A stretch of 64,000 nucleotides of DNA from Bacillota bacterium (GTDB lineage: Bacteria > Bacillota > UBA4882 > UBA8346): the NCBI GenBank assembly GCA_023392595.1, contig JAEVYU010000064.1, forward strand, positions 1 through 64,000, in the 5' to 3' direction. The notes below the pieces were generated by a model that saw nothing but the letters and a program-made list of their open reading frames with translations, was not told the origin of the DNA and searched no databases. Made by a program: the position numbers and the translations under genes. Below are positions 1 through 7,859 of the stretch, in pieces (the first letter of the stretch is position 1; every line of letters begins with the position of its first letter).

Positions 1-71
1 AACAATGATTTCGACTTTAGCCGAAATCCATGTCATCCGGCGTTTTCCCATAAATGCGCCGGGGCGAAACC

Positions 72-243
72 TTGCCGGATTGGATGAACTTCGTGGGATA
101 CTCATTCGCGTCGTCAAAAGTTGTACAGTGCAAGGAACGACCGAGCGAGGAGCACAGATAATACTCACTGTATATCGAGCACCGCAGCGACCGAGTGATG
201 CCGCAATGGGCGGCTTTTCACGGCGCGTCATCCAATCCGGCAA
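72..243. repeat. 16-bp inverted repeat bounding about 140 bp
   Basis: TTGCCGGATTGGATGA at 72-87 is matched exactly by its reverse complement at 228-243. The interval contains two copies of CGACCGAG. Arms like these can mark a small non-autonomous mobile element (MITE-like), but no target-site duplication is evident, so the origin is unresolved. Confidence 0.5.
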
Positions 244-378
244 ATCTTTCAGTTTTACCCAAACGTTTCTTATAACCATTGTCCCACTTCATCTTCAACG
301 ACTTGTGGGTAATGCATAGCCGGGGATCGGCTAATAATTGCTGTTTTGACTTCGAAATGGGCTTCGAAGCATCACTGA

Positions 379-399
379 GCCCAGGGAAACTGGGCTTTT
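379..399 (+). terminator. Short terminator-like hairpin
   Basis: GCCCAG (379-384) pairs with CTGGGC (390-395) around a GGAAA loop and is followed by TTTT. No gene upstream on this strand lies within the window; it may end a transcript entering from the left. Confidence 0.4.
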
Positions 400-550
400 G
401 AATGCATTTTTATGCTTAGCCGTGTTGGCTCTTCGCGTCCTTAGTGGACGCTCGCCTGCGGCGAAAAATTCGGCTATTATATTTATTGAATATTGTTAAT
501 CTTTCACCCTTTCTCCAGGATATGGGTAATGCTTAGCCCTGAAGGGGGAG

Positions 551-582
551 AGTAATCCCACGCGCTAGTGCGTGCTGCCTTT
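551..582 (+). repeat. Dispersed hairpin element, copy 1
   Basis: About 31 bp (AGTAATCCCACGCG... ending GTGCGTGCTGCCTT) is repeated at 60131-60162 with about three differences. Its core folds as CACGC/GCGTG. In both copies a C-rich/G-rich stretch precedes the core. It is probably a small intergenic repeat family in this genome. Confidence 0.6.
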
Positions 583-593
583 GGAGTAGGTAT

Positions 594-1223
594 TTATCGT
601 TCTTTTTTACATTTTACCATGATAAATGGAAACGGCGGTTTATTTTCCATATTCTTGTGGGGCTCAACAATTTTCGAAATTTCGACCAGCCCATAGTTTC
701 CAAATTCTTGTTGGACCGAGTCCTCATCATAAAAAAACATTTTGAGCCCTTCCATGATCTCGAAATAGTCTTTATCAAGCTTTTTGCCCTTTCCATACAT
801 GGAGGCATCTTTGGAAATCGCAGTAAAAATCATATATCCGTCTGGCTTTAACTGGTTATAGCAATCTTGAATAAACTTCTCTCGCTCATGATGATTCAAT
901 AAGTGAATCAGGGCATAACAAAATATACCCTCATAAAGTTGGTTGTCAAAAGGCATATCCGTTACTGAACCATGAAAAATAGGAATATGAAGCCTGTTTT
1001 GCCTTGCCAAGTCAATCGCGGTTTTTGAAATCTCAATCCCGGTCACCCTGATTCCGTTGTCCATAAAAACCTTAGCGTTTCTGCCATAGCCGATGCCGGG
1101 TATCAATATATCCTTCACTTTCTTTTCCAGGAAAAAGTCCTTGGTCAAAATTGCTGAGTCTGAAGGTTCAAAACCCCACATCAATTGGTTTTCGATAAAA
1201 CTTGATTCCCAGAATTCGCTCAT
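594..1223 (-). CDS. Class I SAM-dependent methyltransferase
   Basis: A soluble methyltransferase of the Rossmann class, about 209 residues. Motif I reads LIPGIGYGRNA (glycine-rich SAM loop), followed by the acidic end of strand beta-2 in VTGIEIS and the motif IV-like stretch EGIFCYALIHLL, consistent with the YjhP/UbiE-like small-molecule methyltransferase group. The frame can be extended to an ATG at 1253, but I prefer the ATG at 1223: AAGGGG lies 9 nt upstream, and the protein then begins MSEFWESSF, the typical beginning of this group. The substrate cannot be told from sequence. The gene stands alone, 77 bp downstream of a minus-strand HTH gene, which could be co-transcribed with it. Confidence 0.8.
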   Translation of the reverse strand: MSEFWESSFIENQLMWGFEPSDSAILTKDFFLEKKVKDILIPGIGYGRNAKVFMDNGIRVTGIEISKTAIDLARQNRLHIPIFHGSVTDMPFDNQLYEGIFCYALIHLLNHHEREKFIQDCYNQLKPDGYMIFTAISKDASMYGKGKKLDKDYFEIMEGLKMFFYDEDSVQQEFGNYGLVEISKIVEPHKNMENKPPFPFIMVKCKKER

Positions 1224-1300
1224 CCCGCTATCCCCTTGATGGTTTGCTTTCATTATACCTCATTTGCTTCCAATTAAACATGAATGTGCCAATTCCAATA

Positions 1301-1651
1301 TTACCAAGGGATTTTGTCGTAGGCATCGCCACGGAAGAAGGGGACCAGTTTGCTTTTTAAAGGTTCCGGAACATCTTTTAATCGGAGTTGATCGATTCGT
1401 TTTATCTCCAGGTTGTCTACTTTAAGACGCCCGGCTAACTCGGCTACGGTGAGCCCTTTATCTTTTCTTAGATTTTTGACTCGTTGATTACCCAAACCAA
1501 ATCCAAACAATATCCTGATCACTCCATTGTAATTTTTTAAGGCCGTGAAGGTTATTGACCACACTTGAAACGTCCGCCGGGACCTGGCGAACGCGCTCTT
1601 TTCGTTAAGTCCCGTCAATTCATTATAGCAAATTTTTATTTCATTGCACAC
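1301..1651 (-). CDS. Small HTH (XRE-like) protein
   Basis: The last 60 residues look like a Cro/XRE-type helix-turn-helix (RVKNLRKDKGLTVAELAGRL, then a conserved-looking tail with PEPL and a terminal KIPW). A short hydrophobic run (IRILFGFGLG) lies just before it. The first 45 residues look unlike the rest and have no clear ribosome binding site, so the true start is probably internal or the N-terminus is decayed. I recognise the C-terminal pattern as a small HTH family of Firmicutes but cannot name a function. Confidence 0.5.
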   Translation of the reverse strand: MCNEIKICYNELTGLNEKSAFARSRRTFQVWSITFTALKNYNGVIRILFGFGLGNQRVKNLRKDKGLTVAELAGRLKVDNLEIKRIDQLRLKDVPEPLKSKLVPFFRGDAYDKIPW

Positions 1652-1737
1652 CTGAAACGAATTCAGTGAATTTAAAAATATGGAAAAACAGCCGGGAGAA
1701 AATTACTTTGGAACAGCCCCTCGGGTATTGATAAATT

Positions 1738-1862
1738 TTTTTTATTTTAGCAGGAATTGTTTTCGAAGAACAGAATTTAATCAACAGTTAAAAGAATAGA
1801 TCCAGCAATGTTGCTGGGAGGGAGTAATGAAGCGACCAACGGGAAACCGGCGGTCGTTTTTA
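1738..1862 (+). ncRNA. Possible small structured RNA
   Basis: A T-rich tract containing AGCAGGAATTG is followed by a perfect 7+2+7 hairpin (1802-1817, CCAGCAA/TTGCTGG). After GGAGGGAGTAATGAAG comes a second stem with a GAAA tetraloop (CGACC/GGTCG plus CGG-GAAA-CCG) that runs straight into TTTTT. Two stacked hairpins ending in a terminator in an otherwise empty interval suggest a small RNA or a leader left behind. I could not match it to a known riboswitch class. Confidence 0.3.
1833..1862 (+). terminator. Rho-independent terminator with GAAA loop
   Basis: CGACC (1833-1837) pairs with GGTCG (1852-1856), enclosing CGG-GAAA-CCG, and TTTTTATTTT follows. It would end a plus-strand transcript that starts upstream in the gene-free interval. 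Confidence 0.55.
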
Positions 1863-1914
1863 TTTTATATATGATACAAACTTTTTTCATTGCGTTTTCC
1901 CTTTTTAATGGATA

Positions 1915-1939
1915 CCCTCTTTGCAGAGGGATTTTTTTT
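1915..1939 (+). terminator. Rho-independent terminator
   Basis: CCCTCT (1915-1920) pairs with AGAGGG (1925-1930) across TTGC, followed by A and eight T. It is read on the plus strand. On the minus strand there is no T-run after the stem. Confidence 0.55.
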
Positions 1940-2013
1940 GATTCCCGCCAAATGAATCCGCGCTAAAAAAGGGCCTCATCAAAAGGCATCCTTTTTCAAC
2001 CGCTGCGTTGGTT

Positions 2014-2118
2014 TTCGGAAAGGAATTTTTGACCGGAAAAAATGTTTGATGAAATGAAATTACCCAAGGGAGAAATGGAAAAAATGTTTGGAGAAATGAA
2101 ATGATTGTAGCCGGTTTG
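2014..2118. repeat. Five-unit 21-bp tandem repeat
   Basis: Units begin at 2014, 2035, 2056, 2077 and 2098 with no insertions or deletions. Units 2 and 4 share GGAAAAAATGTTTG then GAAAT. The first unit (CGGAAAGGAATTTTTGACC) closely matches the unit of the much longer repeat field at 34.7-35.1 kb, so these appear to be the same family. The array lies just past the stop of the nucleotidase gene. Confidence 0.65.
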
Positions 2119-2142
2119 CAAAAACAGGGGCTCACCGGCTAC
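2107..2142 (-). terminator. Hairpin downstream of the nucleotidase gene
   Basis: GTAGCCGGT (2107-2115) and ACCGGCTAC (2134-2142) form a perfect 9-bp stem 12 nt past the minus-strand stop. Only a weak T-rich stretch follows, so termination here may be inefficient or the stem may protect the 3' end. Confidence 0.4.
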
Positions 2143-2153
2143 AGATTGACGGA

Positions 2154-5100
2154 TTATGCCGCAGGCTTCATTGGAATAAGCCCATTTATCGTCTGCCCCT
2201 TTTCCAATACGGGGCTGGTCGAGATTTGCCAATCCGGCTCCACGGTCGGTTCGATGGTTTTTTGCTCCCGGATGTAGTTAATCATCAAATTACGGATTTG
2301 ACCGTCATCGCCAAAGGCTTTGGCCGAATCGAAGATCACCTCGGGGTCCTTGATGCCGGCAGCTTTCATGAAACCACCTCCGCCGTTATAACGGTAATTA
2401 TTGATTGCCACCGTAAAGGTGTCGTTATCCCGGACCGGTTTATGGTTGACTTGCAGGTTTTGGATTCTCTGTCCGGCAGGCTTTGTAAGAGCAACCGTAT
2501 AGGTGGCTCCGAATAACTGGTCCAGGTTGTAATCGGGGATATTCAAGGTTTTGTCTTTGGTGACCGGATCGTGGGGGTCGTTTACTCCGGCATAGTAGCG
2601 AACCGACCACTCCATCCAGTCCTTCAACTGTTTACCGGTGATTTTAATGCCGTATAAATAGTTTTCATAAACATAAACCGCCATCAGGTCCTGGATGGTG
2701 ATGGCGCCTCTTAAAATCCGGGCCGAACTGCTTAAAGGGGCGGCGATGGATAAATCGGTCTTGGCATAATGCTTTTGCACTTTGTTGATTAAATCCATCA
2801 AGGCAGTTTCTTTGGTTAATTGATCCGTACCTAAAAAATCTCCCTTGGCACTTCCAATTTTGGTTCCGATATAGGAAAGAGTGGCTTCATGATAGGGTTT
2901 AGCCAATTCCATGATGACCGGATCGGCGGCTATGGAAGCGTCCATGGCAATGGTCTTGCTTGACTTGTTGTTAATAATCCATTGACCCTCGGTATTTTTA
3001 TCGATGACGAAATCAATTTGGGAGACAAATTGTCCCCACTTGCCCGGCTCGGTGACAATCACTTTTTGACCGGCAGGATTGGTGTAATCATGTTCACTGA
3101 TGTTAGCATGGACGTGACCCGCAATAATGGCGTCGATACCGTTAACCGTGGTGGCTAGGGCTTTGACCTGATTTTCCGGAATGGTATCGGCGGCGCTCTC
3201 TTCACCGGAGTGCATGGAAATGATGACGATATCAGCGCCGCCAGCTTTCATTTTCGGGACCCATTGGCCGGCTTCAGCCACAAGGTCGTTAAAATGCAAT
3301 CCTTGATAGTGGGCTCCATCTTCCCAGGATGGTATTTCCTTGGTGGTTAGCCCCAAGATTCCGATTTTAACGGGCCCTTTGGGAGTATCAAAGGTTTTGA
3401 TCAGGATGTTTCCGGCGAAATTCGAACCATCCTGGCGGTAGGTGTTCCCCGAAAGAACCGGGATATTCTCTTTTTTGGCATCGCCGATGATCCGGTTCAA
3501 AACATCCAGACCGTAATTGAACTCATGATTACCCAGGACCCAGGCGTCGTATTTCATGGCCCCCATCACTTTGATCAGGGGATATTCCGACTGGGTGTCG
3601 ATCTTGTCATAATAATAAGAAAGAGGAGTACCCTGAATGGTATCGCCGTTATCGATCAGGATGGTCCTGGGATAGGCAGCCCGGACTTTTGATACATAAG
3701 AGGCTACCTTGACAAGACCCCAGTTGGCCGGTTTTGCGGTGGCGTAATCCCATGCTTCGATATTACCGTGAATATCGGAGGTTGCCAGAACGGTGATGGT
3801 ATTGGTTATGGCATTGGCATTAGCCTGTTGAATCGAAGCGATTCGCCCATCGGCGGTTGCACTTACATTACCCTGGGCTTTGATTGCCTCAATATAGATA
3901 TCCCTGGCTACTATAAAACTATCGGTGTAGGTTTTGGCTACCGCAGGATCGATAAACTCCAGAAATCCGTCGCCGCCAGCTCCCATAAAATTATTGGTGG
4001 CTACCAGGTAGAGCGTGTTATTATCCAGCGGTTTGCCATCGGTTTTGGAGATGCTGACCACCCGTTGCATGGTGGGCCGGTTGGGGTCATAAACAAAGGA
4101 AAAGCCGGATATTTGGATACCCTTGCCATTATCCTGGACAGCCTGTTCCAGCAGCACTTTAATTTGGGCGGGGGTCATTTTAACAGTGACAATCGTATTA
4201 TCAAAAGGCATAAATTGGAACATAGTGCCGACTGTAATATCGCCTTTTGGGATATCACAGCGTAGGCCGCCGTTATTAACAACTCCGAAATCCGCATGAA
4301 CCGTTTTCCGGGTTACATCAGCCGTCCAGTTGCCTAAAATTGAATCGCTAAAGGGTTTGACATTTTGAGAACGGGTTAAATCGATGGCTCCCACACCGAT
4401 TTTTTTGCTAAATTCCGCTCCCACGGCGGAAGCCGCCTGATTGACAATTTGTTGAACCTCAGGATCGCAATGGGGATTGGAAGTATTGTATAAACCGGAA
4501 ATGTCCGTATAGGCCATATCGCCGGGGACTACTTTGCCATTGGCATTGACGGTGATTTTTAAATCGAGAAAACCTTGACTGTATAATCCGGCGATCCCGA
4601 CCGGGATTTGGTTAACCCGGGTGGTGACGATAGTGTGAGTGTGACCTCCAAAGATTACATCCACTCCGGATACTTTAGCGGCAAAGGCGGTTAATGAACC
4701 GGCGGTTAGAGCACCGGCAGTTAAAGTACCGGACGTAACACCGTGGCTTGGATTGGTTTCCGCCCCCATATGGGCTAAAACAACCACAATTTGGGCGCCT
4801 TTTTTACGTAATTCAGCGGCCAGTTTATTGACGATCGGGACCGGGTCTTTAAAATCGACATTTTTAATCAGGGTTGGCATAATAATGGAAGGAAAATCGG
4901 TATGGTCAACGACACCGATGATGCCGATTTTAACTCCTCCTCTTTCCAGCAACACATAGGGTTTGACATATTGCACGGGTTTTCCGGTGGTTTTATCATA
5001 GACGTTGGCTGCCAGTACCGGTATCGTAGTGTTTTTTAAGGTGGCCGACTTGGGGTTGATTACGCTTTCGATGCCCCAATCGTATTCGTGATTACCGAGC

Positions 5101-5474
5101 GCCATGGCATCGAAATGAAGATTTTTCATGAAATCGATCACGGGCCGCCCTTTTAATACATTGGACAAAGGAGTGCCCTGAAACATATCGCCGCCGGATA
5201 ACAAAATGGTATTGGGATTTGCTTTCCGGATGGTTTTGATTTGTTCTGCAAGAACTGCCGCTCTTTGCTGGGTGATCGGAGTTCCGTCCTTCAATTTGCC
5301 GGAGTTTTGCAAGTAACCATGAAAATCGGTAATTTCAATGAAATCAAATACCTTCAGACTTGCTTCAGCCTGAACGGTTGCGGCAAAGTGTCCGGCCACA
5401 ACCGGTATCCAAAGGCTTAAAATCAAAATTGTTCCCAACAAAAAATGAGTCTTTTTTTGAGTGAAACGCACCAT
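2154..5474 (-). CDS. Secreted two-domain 2',3'-cyclic phosphodiesterase/5'-nucleotidase (YfkN/UshA/CpdB-like)
   Basis: An 1106-residue exported enzyme with a signal peptide (residues 1-36, ending TVQA) and two complete metallophosphoesterase-plus-5'-nucleotidase modules. Module 1 shows DFHG (D50), GGDMFQGTP, GNHEYDWG, VLAHMG and GGHTHT; module 2, from about residue 565, shows SDIHGN, NGDTIQGTP, LGNHEFNYG, SMHSGEE and AGHVHA. All dimetal ligands appear present in both. The known role is hydrolysis of cyclic and 5' nucleotides to nucleosides outside the cytoplasm. No LPXTG or anchor is seen at the C-terminus (ends MKPAA), consistent with a periplasmic or secreted enzyme. The start has AGGGGGT 5 nt upstream. 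It is divergent from deoC and next to a nucleoside importer, suggesting a shared salvage role. Confidence 0.92.
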   Translation of the reverse strand: MVRFTQKKTHFLLGTILILSLWIPVVAGHFAATVQAEASLKVFDFIEITDFHGYLQNSGKLKDGTPITQQRAAVLAEQIKTIRKANPNTILLSGGDMFQGTPLSNVLKGRPVIDFMKNLHFDAMALGNHEYDWGIESVINPKSATLKNTTIPVLAANVYDKTTGKPVQYVKPYVLLERGGVKIGIIGVVDHTDFPSIIMPTLIKNVDFKDPVPIVNKLAAELRKKGAQIVVVLAHMGAETNPSHGVTSGTLTAGALTAGSLTAFAAKVSGVDVIFGGHTHTIVTTRVNQIPVGIAGLYSQGFLDLKITVNANGKVVPGDMAYTDISGLYNTSNPHCDPEVQQIVNQAASAVGAEFSKKIGVGAIDLTRSQNVKPFSDSILGNWTADVTRKTVHADFGVVNNGGLRCDIPKGDITVGTMFQFMPFDNTIVTVKMTPAQIKVLLEQAVQDNGKGIQISGFSFVYDPNRPTMQRVVSISKTDGKPLDNNTLYLVATNNFMGAGGDGFLEFIDPAVAKTYTDSFIVARDIYIEAIKAQGNVSATADGRIASIQQANANAITNTITVLATSDIHGNIEAWDYATAKPANWGLVKVASYVSKVRAAYPRTILIDNGDTIQGTPLSYYYDKIDTQSEYPLIKVMGAMKYDAWVLGNHEFNYGLDVLNRIIGDAKKENIPVLSGNTYRQDGSNFAGNILIKTFDTPKGPVKIGILGLTTKEIPSWEDGAHYQGLHFNDLVAEAGQWVPKMKAGGADIVIISMHSGEESAADTIPENQVKALATTVNGIDAIIAGHVHANISEHDYTNPAGQKVIVTEPGKWGQFVSQIDFVIDKNTEGQWIINNKSSKTIAMDASIAADPVIMELAKPYHEATLSYIGTKIGSAKGDFLGTDQLTKETALMDLINKVQKHYAKTDLSIAAPLSSSARILRGAITIQDLMAVYVYENYLYGIKITGKQLKDWMEWSVRYYAGVNDPHDPVTKDKTLNIPDYNLDQLFGATYTVALTKPAGQRIQNLQVNHKPVRDNDTFTVAINNYRYNGGGGFMKAAGIKDPEVIFDSAKAFGDDGQIRNLMINYIREQKTIEPTVEPDWQISTSPVLEKGQTINGLIPMKPAA

Positions 5475-5718
5475 CGTTTACCCCCTGATACTTTTTTATT
5501 TTGATTTCCAAATTTTTTAGCTTTGGAAGTGATAAGAATATCTTTCGCGCCAATAAATCATTTTCCTTTTTATGGAATCCTCAAATCCTTGTTAAAGAAA
5601 TATTTTTAAAGGCATTGGAAGACGGCTATCGGGTTTTATGAACTTTCAAACAAAGGAAAAATTGGAATAATGCAGAATTTAGGAGGGTAATAGACTGTAT
5701 TCTAGATTGGGAGGTTCT

Positions 5719-6426
5719 ATGATGAAAAATGAAGTTAATCCTGGATTTAATCGCGAATTAGCGGCAATGATCGATCATACGCTGCTCAAACCGGAAGCAA
5801 CTGCCGAACAGATTACCAAATTGTGCCAGGAAGCTTTGCGATATGAGTTTAAATCGGTTTGCGTCAATCCTTTTTGGGTTCCTTTAAGCTCCATGTTGCT
5901 GAAAGGATCGCCGGTCAATATTTGTACGGTGATTGGTTTTCCCCTGGGGGCGATCACTTCGGAGGCCAAAGCCGACGAGGCCCGGGAAGCGGTCCGCAAC
6001 GGGGCGACTGAGGTTGATATGGTCATCAATATCGGCGCCTTAAAATCCGGCCAATATGATGTGGTTCAGCATGATATCCAATGTGTGGCTCATGCCGTAA
6101 AACGAAGTACAGTGGTTAAAGTTATTTTGGAAACTTGTCTGTTGACGGACAGTGAGAAGGTAAAAACCTGTGAACTCTGTAAAGATGCCGGCGCAGACTT
6201 TGTGAAAACCTCGACTGGATTTGGTTCCGGCGGGGCAACTGTCGAGGATATCCGTCTGATGAGGCAAACCGTCGGTCCAAAAATGGGAGTAAAGGCTTCC
6301 GGGGGGGTTCGTGATTATGAAACGGCTATGGCCATGATTCAAGCCGGAGCCAATCGTATCGGCGCCAGTTCCGGGATTGCCATTGTGACTCACAACGCTC
6401 AAAACCATGTAGAAAGGGATTACTAA
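5719..6426 (+). CDS. deoC: Deoxyribose-phosphate aldolase
   Basis: Class I aldolase that splits 2-deoxyribose 5-phosphate into glyceraldehyde 3-phosphate and acetaldehyde, the last step of deoxynucleoside breakdown. The Schiff-base lysine is in DFVKTSTGFG; the second active-site lysine is in GVKASGGVRD; the lysine in VVKVILET completes the set. Length (about 236 residues) is normal. An upstream TTG at 5707 is in frame, but GGGAGG sits directly after it, so translation starts at ATG 5719 or, with better spacing, ATG 5722. It precedes the BMP binding protein by 195 bp and fits a deoxynucleoside salvage cluster. Confidence 0.95.
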   Translation: MMKNEVNPGFNRELAAMIDHTLLKPEATAEQITKLCQEALRYEFKSVCVNPFWVPLSSMLLKGSPVNICTVIGFPLGAITSEAKADEAREAVRNGATEVDMVINIGALKSGQYDVVQHDIQCVAHAVKRSTVVKVILETCLLTDSEKVKTCELCKDAGADFVKTSTGFGSGGATVEDIRLMRQTVGPKMGVKASGGVRDYETAMAMIQAGANRIGASSGIAIVTHNAQNHVERDY

Positions 6427-6621
6427 TCCGCAATAGCGGCCTGAAAAAGTTTGCCGGAACGACCCTTGCGCATATTTATACATCGTGTAAGATTCATGTC
6501 CGAAAACACGAGGTAATCAGTAATATTTATTACATAAAATTAATATTTTCCCATAGAGGAAACCTTCAACTTAACGCGAAATTTTAAACTACTATATTTG
6601 TAAAGGAGTGTTTACGTTTCA

Positions 6622-7680
6622 ATGAAAAAATTCTATTTTCTGTTTACCGCAGTTTTATTGCTTGCGCTTTCTATATCCCTGGTCAGCGCCAGTAACTTGA
6701 AAGTGGGTATGGTTACCGACTCCGGAACAATCGATGACAAGTCATTCAATCAGGGAACCTGGGAAGGCGTTGTCAAGGCGGGCAAGGTATTAAAGCTCGA
6801 TATCAAGTATCTAAAACCGAGCGGCACGACTGAAGCCGACTATTTAAAAGAAATCGGCAACTTGGTGGATGCCGGGTTCAATATGGTTGTTTGCCCCGGA
6901 TTTAAGTTTGAAACCGCGATTTTTCAAGCGCAAGACAAATACAAAGATGCTAAGTTTGTTCTCATTGACGGCGCTCCTCACAAAGGCGACGGCAAAGCGG
7001 TCGTGAAGCCCAATACGGTTTCCATTTTCTTTGCCGAGCATGAATCGGGTTTTGTAGGCGGTGTAGCCACGGCATTGCAATTAAAAACCGGTGATGTAGG
7101 ATTCATCGGCGGTATGGAAATTCCTCCGGTCCAGAAATATAACTGGGGTTTCCAACAAGGTGTTGCCTATGCCAATGCCAAATTGGGCACCAAGATTACC
7201 ATTAAACCTGAAAATGTTATTTATCAGGGAACATTTAATGATGTTGCCGCCGGTCAACAGCTGGCAGCCCAGATGTATGATCGAGGCGTAAAAGCAATTT
7301 TCTGCGCAGCCGGTGGCGTAGGTATCGGCGGTATCAATGAAGCCAAATCAAGAGTTAAAGCCGGAAAAGAAGTCTGGGTTGTCGGCGTTGACGTCGATCA
7401 ATATGCAGATGGTATTTATGAGGGCACAAAGTCAATCATCCTTACCTCGGCCATGAAAAAAATCGATGAGGCCGCTTTTGATATGGTGAAAGCCGCTAAG
7501 AGCAACAAATTCCCCGGCGGACAAACCCTTATTTTCAATGCTAAGAATGATGGCGTAGGGATTCCGGTTAAAAACCCCAACCTTTCCGCTGAGGTTCAAA
7601 ACAAAGTAGCGGCTGTGTATAAACAATTAAAAGCCGGTTCAATCAAAGTTTCCGACCAAAAAGGAAATTTGATTAAATAA
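6622..7680 (+). CDS. BMP-family nucleoside-binding protein of an ABC importer
   Basis: A 352-residue substrate-binding protein of the BmpA/PnrA family (Med/Bmp domain), which in characterised members binds purine nucleosides. Residues 1-24 form a signal peptide (MKKFYFLF... LVSAS). The mature start GMVTDSGTIDDKSFNQ is the family signature. There is no lipobox cysteine, unlike most Firmicutes homologues: the cleavage region is VSASN. This suggests a soluble protein in a periplasm. AAAGGAG lies upstream with somewhat long spacing (about 14 nt). It is followed by a terminator and then the ATPase and two permeases, so the binding protein can be made in excess of the membrane parts. Confidence 0.92.
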   Translation: MKKFYFLFTAVLLLALSISLVSASNLKVGMVTDSGTIDDKSFNQGTWEGVVKAGKVLKLDIKYLKPSGTTEADYLKEIGNLVDAGFNMVVCPGFKFETAIFQAQDKYKDAKFVLIDGAPHKGDGKAVVKPNTVSIFFAEHESGFVGGVATALQLKTGDVGFIGGMEIPPVQKYNWGFQQGVAYANAKLGTKITIKPENVIYQGTFNDVAAGQQLAAQMYDRGVKAIFCAAGGVGIGGINEAKSRVKAGKEVWVVGVDVDQYADGIYEGTKSIILTSAMKKIDEAAFDMVKAAKSNKFPGGQTLIFNAKNDGVGIPVKNPNLSAEVQNKVAAVYKQLKAGSIKVSDQKGNLIK

Positions 7681-7696
7681 TGACCGTTTTTAGGGA

Positions 7697-7732
7697 AGAA
7701 GAGGAGGTTTATGCCGCCTCTTCTTTTTTTTT
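7697..7732 (+). terminator. Strong terminator after the BMP gene
   Basis: AGAAGAGGAGG pairs with CCGCCTCTTCT (one mismatch) across a short loop, followed by a run of T. It lies 16 nt past the stop, between the binding protein and its ATPase, and would set a higher level for the binding protein. Confidence 0.8.
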
Positions 7733-7793
7733 AAATAGGGCATGCAACTTTTTAGTATCTTTCCAATATTAATTATGCGATAATCCCCAAAAG

Positions 7794-7809
7794 ATGTATT
7801 ATAATACAT
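7794..7809. promoter_or_regulatory. Perfect 16-bp palindrome upstream of the ABC ATPase
   Basis: ATGTATTATAATACAT reads the same on both strands and contains a TATAAT that could serve as a -10 element, 50 bp before the ATPase start. A repressor site overlapping the promoter is a reasonable guess. No clear -35 is seen. Confidence 0.4.
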
Positions 7810-7859
7810 ATTAGCATATTAAATGTTACAAATTTCCACCAAAAAAAGGGGATGGAATA

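Larger units (their letters stand above)
1..593. other. Gene-free stretch with decayed repeats and hairpins
   Basis: No convincing gene is seen here. The only longer open frame (5-319) lacks a ribosome binding site, shows no family resemblance and lies across an inverted repeat. The stretch holds that inverted repeat (72-243), a terminator-like hairpin (379-399), a hairpin at 437-453 (GCGTCC/GGACGC arms) and one copy of a dispersed element (551-582). It looks like accumulated non-coding repeat sequence. Confidence 0.6.
1652..2153. other. Gene-free stretch with hairpins and 21-bp repeats
   Basis: No gene is supported here. It contains an AT-rich tract with a possible structured RNA (1738-1862), two plus-strand terminators (1833-1862 and 1915-1939), five 21-bp repeat units (2014-2118), and a 9-bp-stem hairpin just downstream of the nucleotidase gene. 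Open frames on the minus strand are by-products of the repeat. Confidence 0.6.

Noticed and set aside
5..319. 104-residue open frame at the left edge
   Set aside because: No ribosome binding site or family resemblance; it lies across an inverted repeat and looks non-coding.
1905..2232. Minus-strand frames between 1.9 and 2.2 kb
   Set aside because: They consist of translated 21-bp repeats overlapping the nucleotidase end and have no initiation signals.
6427..6621. Purine riboswitch before the BMP gene
   Set aside because: The conserved purine-riboswitch core elements could not be found in this leader.
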